Shown one piece after another: positions 41,631 to 54,561 of a stretch of 64,000 nucleotides of DNA. Made by a program: the position numbers and the translations under genes. The stretch covers positions 2,132,001 through 2,196,000 of the forward strand of contig NC_050474.1 of the NCBI RefSeq assembly GCF_013373865.1, written 5' to 3'. The stretch's first letter is position 1. Every line of letters begins with the position of its first letter. The DNA is from Monomorium pharaonis. Its lineage: Eukaryota; Arthropoda; Insecta; Hymenoptera; Formicidae. The notes beneath the pieces were generated by a model. The model was given only the letters and a program-made list of their open reading frames with translations, was not told where the DNA came from and ran no database searches.

Positions 41631-41718
41631 AATTGTATTATACTTTTGACAAAATTTACTAAAATTTTAATAAAATTTTATTAAAATTAGTAAATTTTGT
41701 CAAAAGTATAGTACAATT
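41631..41718. repeat. 88-bp near-perfect palindrome
   Basis: Arms of about 43 bases (AATTGTATTATACTTTTGAC... and its complement ...GTCAAAAGTATAGTACAATT) meet with almost no spacer and differ by a 2-base indel and a mismatch. Confidence 0.85.
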
Positions 41719-42514
41719 CTTTAAGGTTTATATTGTCCCACAATTATCACAATTTTTATGGTAATTTTTAAAAGAAGATTCTTTCCGTGCATAATTAAAA
41801 AAATAAATTTTATTAATATTATTTAATTATTATTTGCCATTTATTACTAAAAAATCTACATTTTTGTTTAATAATTTAACAATTAATATTCAGTAAATAT
41901 ATAATTAATAATTAATATGATAGTTAATTAGGTATTAATTAACGCCAAATTTTTAAAAAACTTTCTATAAAATTTATATTATTTTTTCTTAATTTGCTTT
42001 TAACAATTGGAAAATTTAAGTGTAAAATATTCAAATTTTTTTATAACAAGAAACATTATATATTTTGTTCCAAAATGCTTTTCAAAATGTACCAAACGTG
42101 CAAGAACGTGTTACGAAAGCTAAAGAGAGTAATAGAACAGAATAGTAGAACAGTTGAAACTCTCGCATAACAAAGATCGAAAGAAAATTGCATGTATCAA
42201 AGGCGATAGCAACTATTCATTTGACTATCGATGTCTCAGGTCTATCGAAACTTTCTGTTTGATGATAGGTACCATATAGTGAACGTTATAACAATCTTGA
42301 AAGCGTCACCAAAGTTACTTAATATTAAACTAGTTACTGAACTAGTTACGTACAAGTATTTATAGTAAGTCTCCATTTTCTACATGTCTTAACATAAAAA
42401 AAAGAATCTAGAGATGAATTGGCATGCTTATGTTTCTAGCGAGTAATCAAAGTTATTGCTCTTAAATATGATTTTATCATACTTTAGCACAATTTAATTA
42501 TTAGTAAAATCTGT

Positions 42515-42575
42515 TTCTCTCTCTTTCTCTTTCTGTCTTTCCCTCCCTCTCTCCGTCTCTCTCCCTTCTCTTTTT
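42515..42575. repeat. Interrupted polypyrimidine (CT-rich) tract
   Basis: CTCT/TTTC/CCCTCC units make an almost pure pyrimidine stretch of about 60 bases. Confidence 0.8.
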
Positions 42576-43418
42576 CAAATTAGTCCTTTATGACTAAAAA
42601 TCATCGCTCATGTACATATGCTACATGGTGATTGTGTTGGAAAAAAATATTCTTAGTTTGCCATTGTTTTCCGAGAAATGATGATTAATTAAAAATCCGA
42701 TATATTCCGAATGAATTTAAACCTGAATCTTTAACACAAAGAGTAGACCCTCTTACGCCACGATCACTACAATATTAATTATTAGTAAATAAATAATTAA
42801 TACGTTTCGTGCTAAATCAGTGTTACACGATTTGCTTACCATATATAATAATAAATATTTTATGTTAAATAAATGTTTAATGACAGTATTTTTGCTTTGT
42901 TCTGCATTGCAATAAGACATTTTTAAAAATATTTTTTCTAATTTTTTAGTCATATTATAGTACATTTTTTCACAAATACAATAAAACAATATAACTATGC
43001 CACATAAGTTATCAGTGACGAAACTATAAGAGTTATGTGCATATTAAAATTTAAAAGAGAATATTTATTCATATTATTTAATTAATTTATTTTCTATTTC
43101 AATTTTTTACACATGCATTATTATTTAATAGAAAAAGATAAAGGTTTTAGTCACATTGTCATGCTTAAAGAGTTCCGCTACTGCATTAATGAAAATAAGC
43201 CTCTAAATGAACATATTAGACATATAAGCTTGAATTGCAATGAATAATAATAACAATACGTAGTTTTCACAAATTTAAAATCACCGTTTATGATCTTTTT
43301 TTCCTATTGCGCATGCTACGCAAACATTCCGTTAAACAAACACTAATTTAAAAAATCTTACAAGTATATAAAATTAGAGGTAGAAACATCGAAACGTGTT
43401 GTATTATAAAATACAAAC

Positions 43419-43486
43419 ATGCGGATATTAAAAACATGCGACTACAGCTCCGTAGCATAACTATGTGCTTTTAATATCCGCAAATG
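43419..43486. repeat. 68-base hairpin (GCGGATATTAAAA stem)
   Basis: CATGCGGATATTAAAA pairs with TTTTAATATCCGCAAATG. The inner part pairs imperfectly, with a small CTAC/GTAG stem near the loop. The size resembles a microRNA precursor, but no known mature microRNA was recognised. It could equally be a foldback element remnant. Confidence 0.5.
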
Positions 43487-45310
43487 TAATAGATTAGATA
43501 TAATCCTCTTGAGATAGATTTGGATAATCCTCTCGCATGCTTCGTTTTAGTTTTCTTCGTACATAATAAAAATGCTAAATTATAAATATTAATCGATACT
43601 TAAATTCAAAGTGTTAAACAATGTTTATTTATTCACTAAGAAATTATAGGAATTGAGAAATATTTTATTAGAAACTAGAAACTAAAAACTAACAACAAAT
43701 ACATTCTTAAATACATTAAGTCATGCACTGCATATGTTATTCCCTTATTAATCACATTTCATTATAACTTATTTCAGAAAGTAAATTAAAACAGTACATA
43801 AGATCAACATTACATTAATGTATAACATCATTTTTTATGAATATATTAAGAAACTCTTGTAAGATATGTAAATCATGGTATTACAGTTTATACTTGTTAA
43901 AGTTTATGTATGCGTGAATAAAAACTGAAAAAAATTATTACAAATTTAAAATCATGATCTGGTATTGATTTGAGCGTACTGCTTATATTATTATTGATTA
44001 ATATCAATTTTATTGCATATGTACGTAAAAAATATTTAAAATTTAAATAAACTCAATTCCATTTAAATAGCAGTTATTTTGTCTGTGAATATTTTATCAA
44101 TGACCGAGATATTAACAGCAAAAAGTAATTCTTGAAATATATTTATTTTCTAAATTTTTTTTCAAAGTTTTATTTTAAAAATTTGCTAAAAAAATAGTAA
44201 ATAAAGTTTTATTAAAACACGTTATTATTAAAACACAATTTTCTTGACAACGTTTATACCACATTTATTCTATTTCTGTTTCTATTTTTAATTATCTCAT
44301 TTCTTATCTTTACAAGATCACAATTACAAATGCAATTTAAAAAATATGTTACCAAACTCAAATTAGATAAGCACTACTACTATAAATTATTATATATGCA
44401 AAAAATAAAATAAAGAACATAATTAATATCAAACACTGTGTTAAATTTTAATAAAATAATTTATATTACAATGTTTTGCAATATATACCTGAAAAAAACG
44501 AATCTTTCGGAGAACTTGCACACTAATTCTTTAACTTGATACTTTAATTTCGATGTTAGAGATCGAAAATTTTGTGTTTATCTGAAACGAAAGTATCTCT
44601 TCAGTCAATGTGTTAAAATCAACAAATATTAATAAGGTACACGACGAAAATTTCACGTCACAGAGAAAAGCATACAAATTCGTAATAGTAATAGAATATC
44701 AATTCGGTATATCTGAACGGGTGCGCAGCATAAACTGAAGGGAATCTGGAGTTCACGGAGGATCCACGGAGGTCTGTTTGACGCAGTCGCAAAATGCCAA
44801 GCTTCCATCTTTCTCCCTTTACTTCATACTCTTCGAATTTCTCACTTTATCACTTTATTTTTAGGGTGCATATAGCACCCTTTTTCAAGGAAAAAGTAAT
44901 TAACAATGACAAATTTGGTGTACAATTACAGTACATACTAAATTGCATGTCTCATTAACTCCTTCATTAGTGCAATTTATGTATTAGGATAACATGATAA
45001 ATCGGATTTATATAAGTCATAAGCTTTTTTAAATAAAGTAATAGGATAATTGCTTGTATAATAAAAAGCTTGTATAATACCTAAATTATATATAAAAAAA
45101 ACTATTGTTTAAAATATTTTTATTAAAGTAAAAAAATATAAAGTTGTGTCTCACTTTTATTAATTTGAGACACATTACAGATATATTAATTATATAATTT
45201 ACAATAATATAAAACTTTATAAATTTTAAAAAGTTACATAATTATTATAATTATAATAAAATATAATTTATATTTTATGTAAAAAGACTGCATTAAAAAT
45301 ATTAATATAA

Positions 45311-45313
<3 letters not shown>

Positions 45314-45361
<48 letters not shown>
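45314..45361. repeat. (TA)n microsatellite
   Basis: About 24 TA units. Confidence 0.97.
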
Positions 45362-45364
<3 letters not shown>

Positions 45365-48312
45365 ATATAGAAAAAGAATGTATAAGATATTGTACAAAAT
45401 TATGATTTAATTTTAACTTGTCAATCTAGAATTGTAATCTATTGCTTGATCATGTTTTTAGGTAAAATTTATAGATTTATTAAATTTATAGCTTTATTGA
45501 CAACAAACATGTAAACAATGAAATATACTATCTTCAATATACATCAATCATTTTAATTTCTATTAATAAAGTGCACACATATATACATACATATAGACAT
45601 AGTTATAAAGATTTTCGTAAATAATAAAGCAATTTATCCAAAATATTTAAATTTTAATTAATATACATAGATAGTTTAAATGTGCAGTTTTTCGAATACA
45701 GTTAAGTTGATAAGAGATCATTTTTAATATTATTATTTAATATTATTTGTTTTCTTTTGTATCAAATGAGAATAAATTTCCTCGACAATAGAATTTTCTC
45801 GTTAATTCGATTTATCAAATGATTAATAGCATCGTCAATGATAAATTAGTGATATTAAGCTCTGCAATCAGAGAGTTTTCCCCTGGGTATTCTTTGTAGT
45901 GAGAGACATCGGCGAAGATATTCTAGAAACGCGATCAGCTGTCGCTAAACTACCGCTCTTGGCCATTTGGCGTTCCGTTTACAAATCCACTTGAAATTCA
46001 ATTAGAATTCCCATGATAACTAAAACACCTAACCAACTACCCGTACTTACAGTGTTCTTATGTGCACTTACACTTTCTCAGTATGGTCGTCGATTTTTTC
46101 TTTCAGTCTCAATCTTCAAGTGTAGAGTATCAAAGCATATCGTCTTCGCTGTTTTATTTTGGAATTGCATCAGTGTTTTACGTCTAGATTTTCCGAATGT
46201 TCCGATTTTCAGATTTAGTTCAAGATTTCTTTGTAATTGATTATCTATACGTTAAACCACCATTGGAAACAGACAAGAATAAAAGTGAAGTGAAACGGAT
46301 GCGAAGGTAAACGATGCGTAAATAGGTAGGTAGGTTTCTTTTTGCGATTTGATTGGGTCTTTTTTCATTGACTATTTATATTTTTCACGCTGTAGAAAAT
46401 GTATTCCTATGTGTTTGTAAGTGAAATTAATCAATAATACAGTTTGCGTAATTGACCTTTGACTTCAATATTTTTTTCCATAAAAATTTGAAAATAATAA
46501 TTTTAAAAAAATTTAATTAAAATAGTTTTATTAAAATTAAACATGGAATCTCGATTTTACTGTTGCATGTTACACAAGAATAGTCAATATTGTTTAACAA
46601 ATTTAACATAGGCTAACTGTACATTGTATCTAATATACGTATCGTAAAATATCACTCTAAATATTTCGCTTTTAGTAGATACGTACGTATATACGCATTT
46701 ATACTCTGAAACTTGAAAATATGTTCACAAATTTTTAGATATTTTTTAAACCACTTTGAATAAAATAAAAAATGATTGGACAAGAGTACACAAGATATTT
46801 TGCACTGTAAAAGTTAATTAGACGTTTGCGTTCTATCAAATACATGTAGCCATTTCATAAAAAAAGGATTTATTCTATTATCTTTTTCGTCATGATAACT
46901 TTTATTAAGATAATACGACTGTGTATTATTAATCTAGTTTCAGTAAAAAGTATAAAGATTCTGATGAGTTGTTTGCGGATCATTATATCCGTTTAGTCAA
47001 ACGCGACATAAAACAAACAAGATATTTTAGCTACTATGATGGTGAATTATCGTAAGATCATAGTATATACTTTGACATTGACGTTCCAATAATGATAGTC
47101 TATAAAAGTTATCAAAAATGTGCTGTTCGCACAGTATTAGTAAAGTAAAAAAACAGTTACTGCGAAATAATAGTCTTTTTAGACAATTTTTTTATATTAA
47201 TAAAATTCCTTTTTAATAATTATCGTATTAGAAAAGTAAGATAATACATACATTATTCAAAAAAATGTTTTAACATTTATTGAAATTATTTATATAATTA
47301 TTTCAAAAATTTTACGTGTATCTGTATGAAATATTTAAAGCAAAGAGAAACTTTCTTTACATAATATTCATTAACACTTTATTTCAAAAATGTAATACAC
47401 ACTTCGAATCGAGTTATATTTTCTTGACGAGATGTTATTTAGCTTCGTTCGGCCAGACAAATGCTACCTCGCTTAAATGCGAAACAAACCATAATGTGCT
47501 ATTTACTCAACTTGTGAGACCTTACAGTCAAAGCAAGTAAAACGAGAAATTGAGAATATAGTATGCATTAACGTACTGTCTCACCTCAGATTTATCACGT
47601 GTAAAAATCAAATGGTAACAACTTTTCCATGGGAATACTTTAAATTATGTTATATGTTTTTTTACATCCAAATGAATAACGAGCAAATAGCATCTGTTTT
47701 TAAATTATAACTAAAGAGTTTTATTCAATTTTAGAATTAACTAAAATGTTATCGATTTATGTGCCCAACATAGAGTATAAACAGCTTTAATTCCGAATAA
47801 ATTTTTAATTACAAGCTATTAAATTTTCATTAATAATGTTTAAATTTATCGAAGCTTTTTGTAACTTCAAAAATATATAACAACAAAAACATTCCTTTTC
47901 TTCTACATATATAACATCGTATAAATTATTCATGCAAAAATAAATAATTTATAATTAAATTCATTAATTTTATCATTATTTTGCACGTATTTCCTATAAT
48001 CGATCAATGTACATCTTAGAAATTCTCATTCTTAAAAAATAATATGTAATTTTCTTAAAAAATTAAAATTTTTTAGCTCTTGCTATAGTAAATTTCCATC
48101 ATGATTGTAATATCTTATATTAAAATTCATAATAATGCATTATAATGTTATAGTAAGTAGAGATTAAATATATTTCTGTCACAATCTTACATTTATTTTT
48201 TAAATAGCAAACAGTATAGACATTCTACTCGTATAATGTTTTTCACTTGTGTATCCTTCGCACAATGATTAATCTGTTTAATTACAATTAGTAATGTTCT
48301 TTCCAGCCAAAG

Positions 48313-48314
<2 letters not shown>

Positions 48315-48343
<29 letters not shown>
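48315..48343. repeat. (GA)n microsatellite
   Basis: Pure GA dinucleotide run. Confidence 0.95.
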
Positions 48344-48346
<3 letters not shown>

Positions 48347-48569
48347 AACTAAAATTTAAAAATAAAAATAAAATCGTTTATATGGTTCGAGTATATTTAT
48401 ACGAGTATATGTGTTACGTTTCAGTGTTTAATTAGATACCTTGTAATTTCTTCGTTGTAGGTAAAAAGTAAAAGAGATACAGCAATAAAGGATGGAGAGT
48501 TTTCTCTGTTGAAAAAATCTGTTTATTGCAGCTTCTTTACGTGATCTCATGACCTAAACGATCATATAT

Positions 48570-48660
48570 GTCTAACGTATATATGTATATATATATACGC
48601 TAGACGTATATATGCATATGTGTGTGTGTGTGTGTGCGTGCGTGCGTGCGTGTGTGTGTA
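48570..48660. repeat. Inverted repeat followed by a (TG)n/(CGTG)n tract
   Basis: Arms 48570-48583 and 48592-48605 (GTCTAACGTATATA and near-complement) are followed at 48619-48660 by alternating purine-pyrimidine TG and CGTG repeats. Confidence 0.85.
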
Positions 48661-50244
48661 TAGCAGTACTCTATCTTTTGCTTTATATTATCATAAACAT
48701 AACCATGGAAAGTCATTCTGATTTTCTATGGGCGATTTAAACTATGATTGAAAGTAATGATGAGTCAGATTATTAAATCAATTCGTATACTATGCCCTAT
48801 AATAATGGCATGTAATTGTACTTCATAAAATTTGTCTCGAAAATAAATCAGCATAAAATGTGTGTCACGTAAATTTGATAAATCAGTATTACGTATAAGA
48901 CCTAAACGTACTTAATTGGATAAACTTGCTTAAATTATTACTGGAAGATTATCTTCGTACATCTCCAAATACGCAATAATTTTTTGATAAAATTTTAAAA
49001 TAAAAATTAATTCCACACTATTTTACTTTTTAAATATTAAAGCTTAAAAAATCAAATTAAAAAGCAATTAAATACTTTTACTTTTTAAGGAAAAAAAGAA
49101 AATCAATTCCAAAAATTGATAACAGAATTGCATATATCCCCTCGAAACTTTTTTATTATGATTAAAAAATGTTCTCAATAGCAGATTTCTTGTGTAAATC
49201 ACAAATTTAACATTTCAATTCCCTTCATCGAAAATTTTCTCACAGAAAATAACTTTCCAGTTAAATCCTAAAATAGTCTAACATAAAAACTGTATAATCA
49301 TTTTAGAATATACATTTTATAACTTATATTATTTTTATTATAATATACATAAATAAATTCGAAAAATGTTTTACATCATTAAAATATAACCATTAGAAAT
49401 ATTTTTTAAATATAATTTTTGTCTTACAATAGTACAAAAAAGTATAATATATCGTTATATGACCCTTGTATTTCAGTAAATATGCGTAGCTTTTTCTGCT
49501 AAAAGCAATTATATAACATTATATATAATTATTAAAATATGTATTATATAAGAAACTTAAAGAAATATTCAAGATATTGCTTTTTAAAAAAAAGTAGTTT
49601 TTAAATTTTTATTTTGTACTTATTTTCACTGTATTTTTAATGGTATTGACGTTATTAACTTTCCAAATAAAAATAGCAAACAATTTACAAGATAAATTTA
49701 TAATCTGAATGTATTGTGTTTCAATTAAAAAGCATATTCAATATCGACAAAGTATTTAATTTATTGGATGTGCAATTTGTATTAACTAAATATTGAGCAA
49801 TCAAACAGATGCAATCATACAAATGCAATATACAAGCCTGTAAAATATAATAACAAACTGTTTGAAAATCAAAATATTTCTTTGTTAGTAAAAATTCAAA
49901 AAGTTTTTACTTCTGTCACGATACTTTATAGCTTAAGATTTAGAAAAGGTAAACAAAGCAAGATTTATTGACGTTTTTACAGAATTTTCTCAAAAGTCAA
50001 ATTATAAAAGACCGATGTTAAATAATTGATCATTAATAAGAACGCGCAATGTTTTAAATGATTTTGCTTAATGACAATTATGACACATCAGGTTCGTAAT
50101 AATAAAAATAAAGTGCTGTAAATATAATACTGGGAGAATTGAAAGAGGTTAGATAATATAATAAAAAAATTTTTTAATTTATAAGAAATTGTATGGTTAC
50201 TGAATAATTAATAATTTAATATGTACCTTTAAATTTGGCTTCTA

Positions 50245-50405
50245 TACAGAATGTCCAAAAATTCTCGTATGCAGTGTATAAACCGTGAGTTTTAATACTA
50301 AATAAATTTTTTTCTTGGCAAAATTACGTACAAGTAGTTTTTTCAGGAAAAAAGTTAAAATTAACGAGCATTCTTGTTATTGTTAATGTTTTAGGATACC
50401 CTGTA
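50245..50405. mobile_element. 161-bp MITE with TACAGRRTRTCC termini and TA target duplication
   Basis: The left end TACAGAATGTCCAAAA matches the reverse complement of the right end (TACAGGGTATCCTAAAA). TA dinucleotides at 50243-50244 and 50406-50407 flank it, as expected for insertion at TA. No open reading frame. The termini and TA target are of the IS630-Tc1-mariner type; this is inference. Confidence 0.65.
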
Positions 50406-50407
50406 TA

Positions 50408-53287
50408 ATTGTGTTCGTAAAAGGCCTATATCTATTGCACAGAATGTATCGTGTGGAGAATGCAATCATTTTACTATCCCGGTTTTCAGACGCTTCAAAG
50501 CGTTATAGTACACGATTAAAAAAAAACACGAGAGAGAACGATGGACACGTATCCTGGGGCATATCGAGAAACTAATTGGGTGAAGAATTGCAAAAATAGT
50601 AAAAGACTCATATAAATAGGTACGATTTTACCGCATATCAATATCGCATATCATACAATTTTACACGGTAAAATCAAAGGTTCAGACGCTTAATTGGCAT
50701 TCAATCAACAGTTTGCACACTCAAGTCAATAACGATTGCTTAAATATTTGAAAACACATTATAATGCAAAGGATGACAATTTAGTTCACGATTATTGTCT
50801 AATTTTTTGCGATATTGATGTTCGGAAAGTAGAATATTATTGCAAAATATTAAAGTAAAATATTATAAATTACAATTCGAATAAATACTTATCAAATACT
50901 GTTAAGTATAAAAATAATGATATATGCCGTCGATTCTGTATGATAATTTTTTTGTGGATTATCTTCATTTTATTGAACTTAAATCCATAGATTCGTTAAA
51001 CCTAAATAATTATGGAGATTGATAATTCCTGTAGAAAATCATTAGAAAGAAATAGTTATAAGGTATTGCCACCTATAGAGTACATTTCTGACTAATTGTA
51101 ATAAGGATGCTTTTGGGATGCAAGATTCATGCTTCTATTATTAATAAAGCAAAGTGTAAATAACAAAGAAAATTATAATTATTGCGCTTCGATATAATAC
51201 ATCTCTCTTCACATTATTAATAAAAATAAAAATTTATACAATTAGATAAACACAAAAATATTAGTTTTTTTTAGATTCTTTATTCACAAAATTTTTAATT
51301 GAATTATATATATGTAAAACAATATTATCTCTATTAGAATAATAATATATTAACGTTAAAATATTAATTTAAGATATTGTTTTCAGTAACTTAAGTACTA
51401 CTTTATCCACTGTGAAAAAAGTATTGCAACCAACTGTTATATACCAACCTAATAGGAACGATCGATAATAATAACACGGTCGGTTGAGAAGAGCTTGTAC
51501 ACAATATCATTCGATAAATTCAACGGTTTCTTATTCTACTTATGGTACACAGTTAAGCTCCAAAAGTTTGTATTATAAATACCACTTTTTATTGATTTCT
51601 TATATTAAATCTTTTTTAAACATAATGTATTATAAAGATATTTTGTTTTAATATAAGCCGGTTATATATGTTTATATACGATACCAGATTGTGGATGATA
51701 TATGAGCAGCGTGAGAAACAAACGCATTCTTAATATATGTATGCCACGGTCACAATATAGAACAACATATAGGACAACATTATTAGCGTGAGAAATAAAA
51801 GCAAACTCATTAAGATTCAACAGTATCTTTTTTAGCAAATTTAAACTAAAAAACACATTTATACAAATAAATTTAAAATATAAAATTACTAACTAGTTAT
51901 AATTAATTTTATTAATAATTATTTTTATATTTCAATACAATATTCATTTAAAGATTAATTTTTATAATAATTTTTCCATTGTCTAGCTGGCTTCTCTGAC
52001 AGCAAAATAAAAATAGATTTTATTTGAATTTACACATTCAATAAGTAAAATTATCTTGCAATCTAAGAATAAACATTTATTTTTTTTTGCATACATTTAT
52101 TTACTCTGAAAATATAAAAATGTTTGTGAGTTATATCACATTTTAATGTGATAAAAAATATTGCGTTGTCAATTTCAAAGAACATCATGTATTTTTTTCG
52201 ATTTGTAGGTATGTATTAATTTCGAGTGCGATATTCCGGCGTAGAACGATTAGTACAACGGACTATATGCAATAGCAAATCCGTGTACATTTACTTTCAG
52301 ATAAGAACATCCGGGGATAATGAGCGCAGTTTTATTGGAATATCTAACCGAACGCTGTACGGTGCTTTGGTTTTACAGTATTATAGTGATAAAAAAAGCA
52401 TTTTTAAAATACAAAACGTGTTGCGTATAACATACTCCACGTAAATACGTTCGTGATACGACAAAGAAAAGTTGGGACAAAATAAACATAATTTAAAGCT
52501 TGTAAAGATCAATTAGGACGCTAGGTAAGTTTCTTATACCCTCAGTAAATTCAAGCGAAATATACGAGTGCCGACAAAAAAAAGCACGGAAAAGAAGTGA
52601 ATGAAGATATACAAATGTTAAGTTAAAATTGAAAGACTTCCCGCTTCTGAAAGAGAAAGAAGGCAGGTAATATAAAAAAAAATCAAGAAGAATGAATTCA
52701 CGGTTCTTAATAGCGCATATTAAATCGATTTTTTTTAAATAAATATTTTATAAGACGCTGTTTTCTTTTCGGCTTTTATATTTTCAGTATTATTATATCA
52801 CTATCAAACATGCTACGCACGGAAGCTTCAAGCAATAAGCTTCCGGAGATATATATATATATATAATTATGATGGTCAATAATACTTCATCTGATTGGAC
52901 TTATCTAGACATGAGAATGTCGTAAAACTACTAAACCATAAAATTATATTTCGACTCATAAAAAATTAAAATAAATAACAAAATGTATGAAATGTAAAAG
53001 TTTAGCAATTATTATCGTATAGCTTTTTAACTTTTACTAATGTGTTATGTTTACAGAATTACTAATAATTTTAAAGATAAAAAATATCCTGACATTTTCA
53101 GTTTTAAAATATAATGTAATAAAACATAGCTAGAAATGTCAACTTTATAGCTGCACTTCAAATAGTCGGTATTTTATTAGACTTTAATCTGTCATACATA
53201 CGTAATATTTCCTAGTATAATATTTCCATATTGATCGTACTTATAAATAAAATGCTTATTTTCTAAAATTCATCCTCTTTTATTTAT
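50408..53287. other. AT-rich interval without recognisable genes
   Basis: No supportable exon. A 72-codon frame at 52226-52444 is GC-richer than its surroundings but shows no family resemblance or splice context. Confidence 0.45.
52820..52845. repeat. Perfect 9-bp stem hairpin
   Basis: CGGAAGCTT and AAGCTTCCG flank an 8-base loop, followed directly by a short (AT)n run. Confidence 0.75.
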
Positions 53288-53629
53288 TTAACCTTTGGAG
53301 GACCGAAGACCCCTTTAGAGATTTTGAATCTTTTTACATGTAATGCATTTATATCGATTTTTGCCTTATAATTGTGGTATAAAAATGTTTTTACATATGT
53401 TATTTTTGAAATGTTTACTCTATAGTAATGTTAAAATTATTTTAACAATATATAATAGTATTTAGTTTAAAAAACTACAATCAAAGAATGTCATTTTTTT
53501 CCAGATCGGAGATCCATTTATGGATTCGACAGTAGTACAACCTTTATCGCCACTCAATCCCATGACATTGACAAAAATTTCTAGCTCTTAAATTAAAAAG
53601 ATCGATCAAAAACATCCTAAAAAGGTTGA
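53288..53629 (+). mobile_element. TTAA-flanked non-autonomous element, copy A (piggyBac-like ends)
   Basis: The element starts TTAACCTTTGGAGG and ends AAAAAGGTTGA. Its body matches the reverse complement of copy B at 60999-61425 across long stretches, for example the block around ACATGTAATGCATTT...ATCGATTTTTGC and the block around CGGAGATC...TTTATGGATT. No coding capacity. TTAA at the boundary plus CCTTT/AAAGG ends fits piggyBac-type insertion, with one TTAA mutated. Confidence 0.65.
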
Positions 53630-54505
53630 ATAAAAAAAAGTAAATTTATTCGAGTAAATCTTGAAATTTATTTAAATTATTTTCTCTTACATAATCTTTC
53701 TTGTGTGCTTATATTTAATCAATGTAAAGTACTAAAAAAGTACTACTGCCAAGGAGAAAAAATGCTTTAGATAATGGAATTTTTTCAATTCTTGTTATTA
53801 TCAGACAATGCAATACATAAAACATTTTTATTATACTTGCTTTCATATAAATGACTTGAGAATTGGCAACGTGCCAAGCACGAACGTGTTGTATATTTAC
53901 TTAGTATACAACATTGTAACATTGTTACCACGTGTCAAATAGTACGATGTAACACATGATTATATTTTCATATTGTTTTACGCAACCGCAAATAAAAATT
54001 TTAGTCGCACTTTGTCTTGCGTTATTGTGAGATTGCACCAAACTCACAGATTAAAATAAACTTTTAACTTATTTTTGCAGATATACATACATGTCCGATG
54101 TGATAAATATCTATATACATGGTTCGGCGTGATATGCTCATATTGCATCATATCGTAAAATAAACTTTTTTGTTTACAAATATGTATACAAAGAAGTAAT
54201 TTCATGTACTTTTGAATATTATCGCAAGAAATCAAAGTGAAAATAAATTACTTCATCTTGCATCATGTATAATAAGAAAATGCCAAGACAAGATAGAAAA
54301 ATTCTGTGACGAGATTATGTTGTAAGAAAAAAGTGATGCTGTAGGAATATAAATATCTTCTTTCCGACCAATTACGCACAACGTCGTGGTATTTATCGTT
54401 TTCCCCAAAGTATTAAAATGATAATTAAAATTTTGCCGCAAAAAAGATGCATTTCTTAAACCATGATAATTAAAAACGTGCTAATTAAACTACATCTTCA
54501 CTTTA

Positions 54506-54561
<56 letters not shown>

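Larger units (their letters stand above)
41719..50244. other. AT-rich interval without recognisable genes
   Basis: No supportable coding sequence. It contains the simple repeats and hairpins listed separately, plus GC-richer patches at about 44700-44880 and 45860-46020 that encode nothing I recognise. Confidence 0.45.

Noticed and set aside
44862..44885. Stem-loop AGGGTGC-atata-GCACCCT followed by T's, like a bacterial terminator
   Set aside because: The window is eukaryotic nuclear DNA and no gene ends there; coincidence is likelier.
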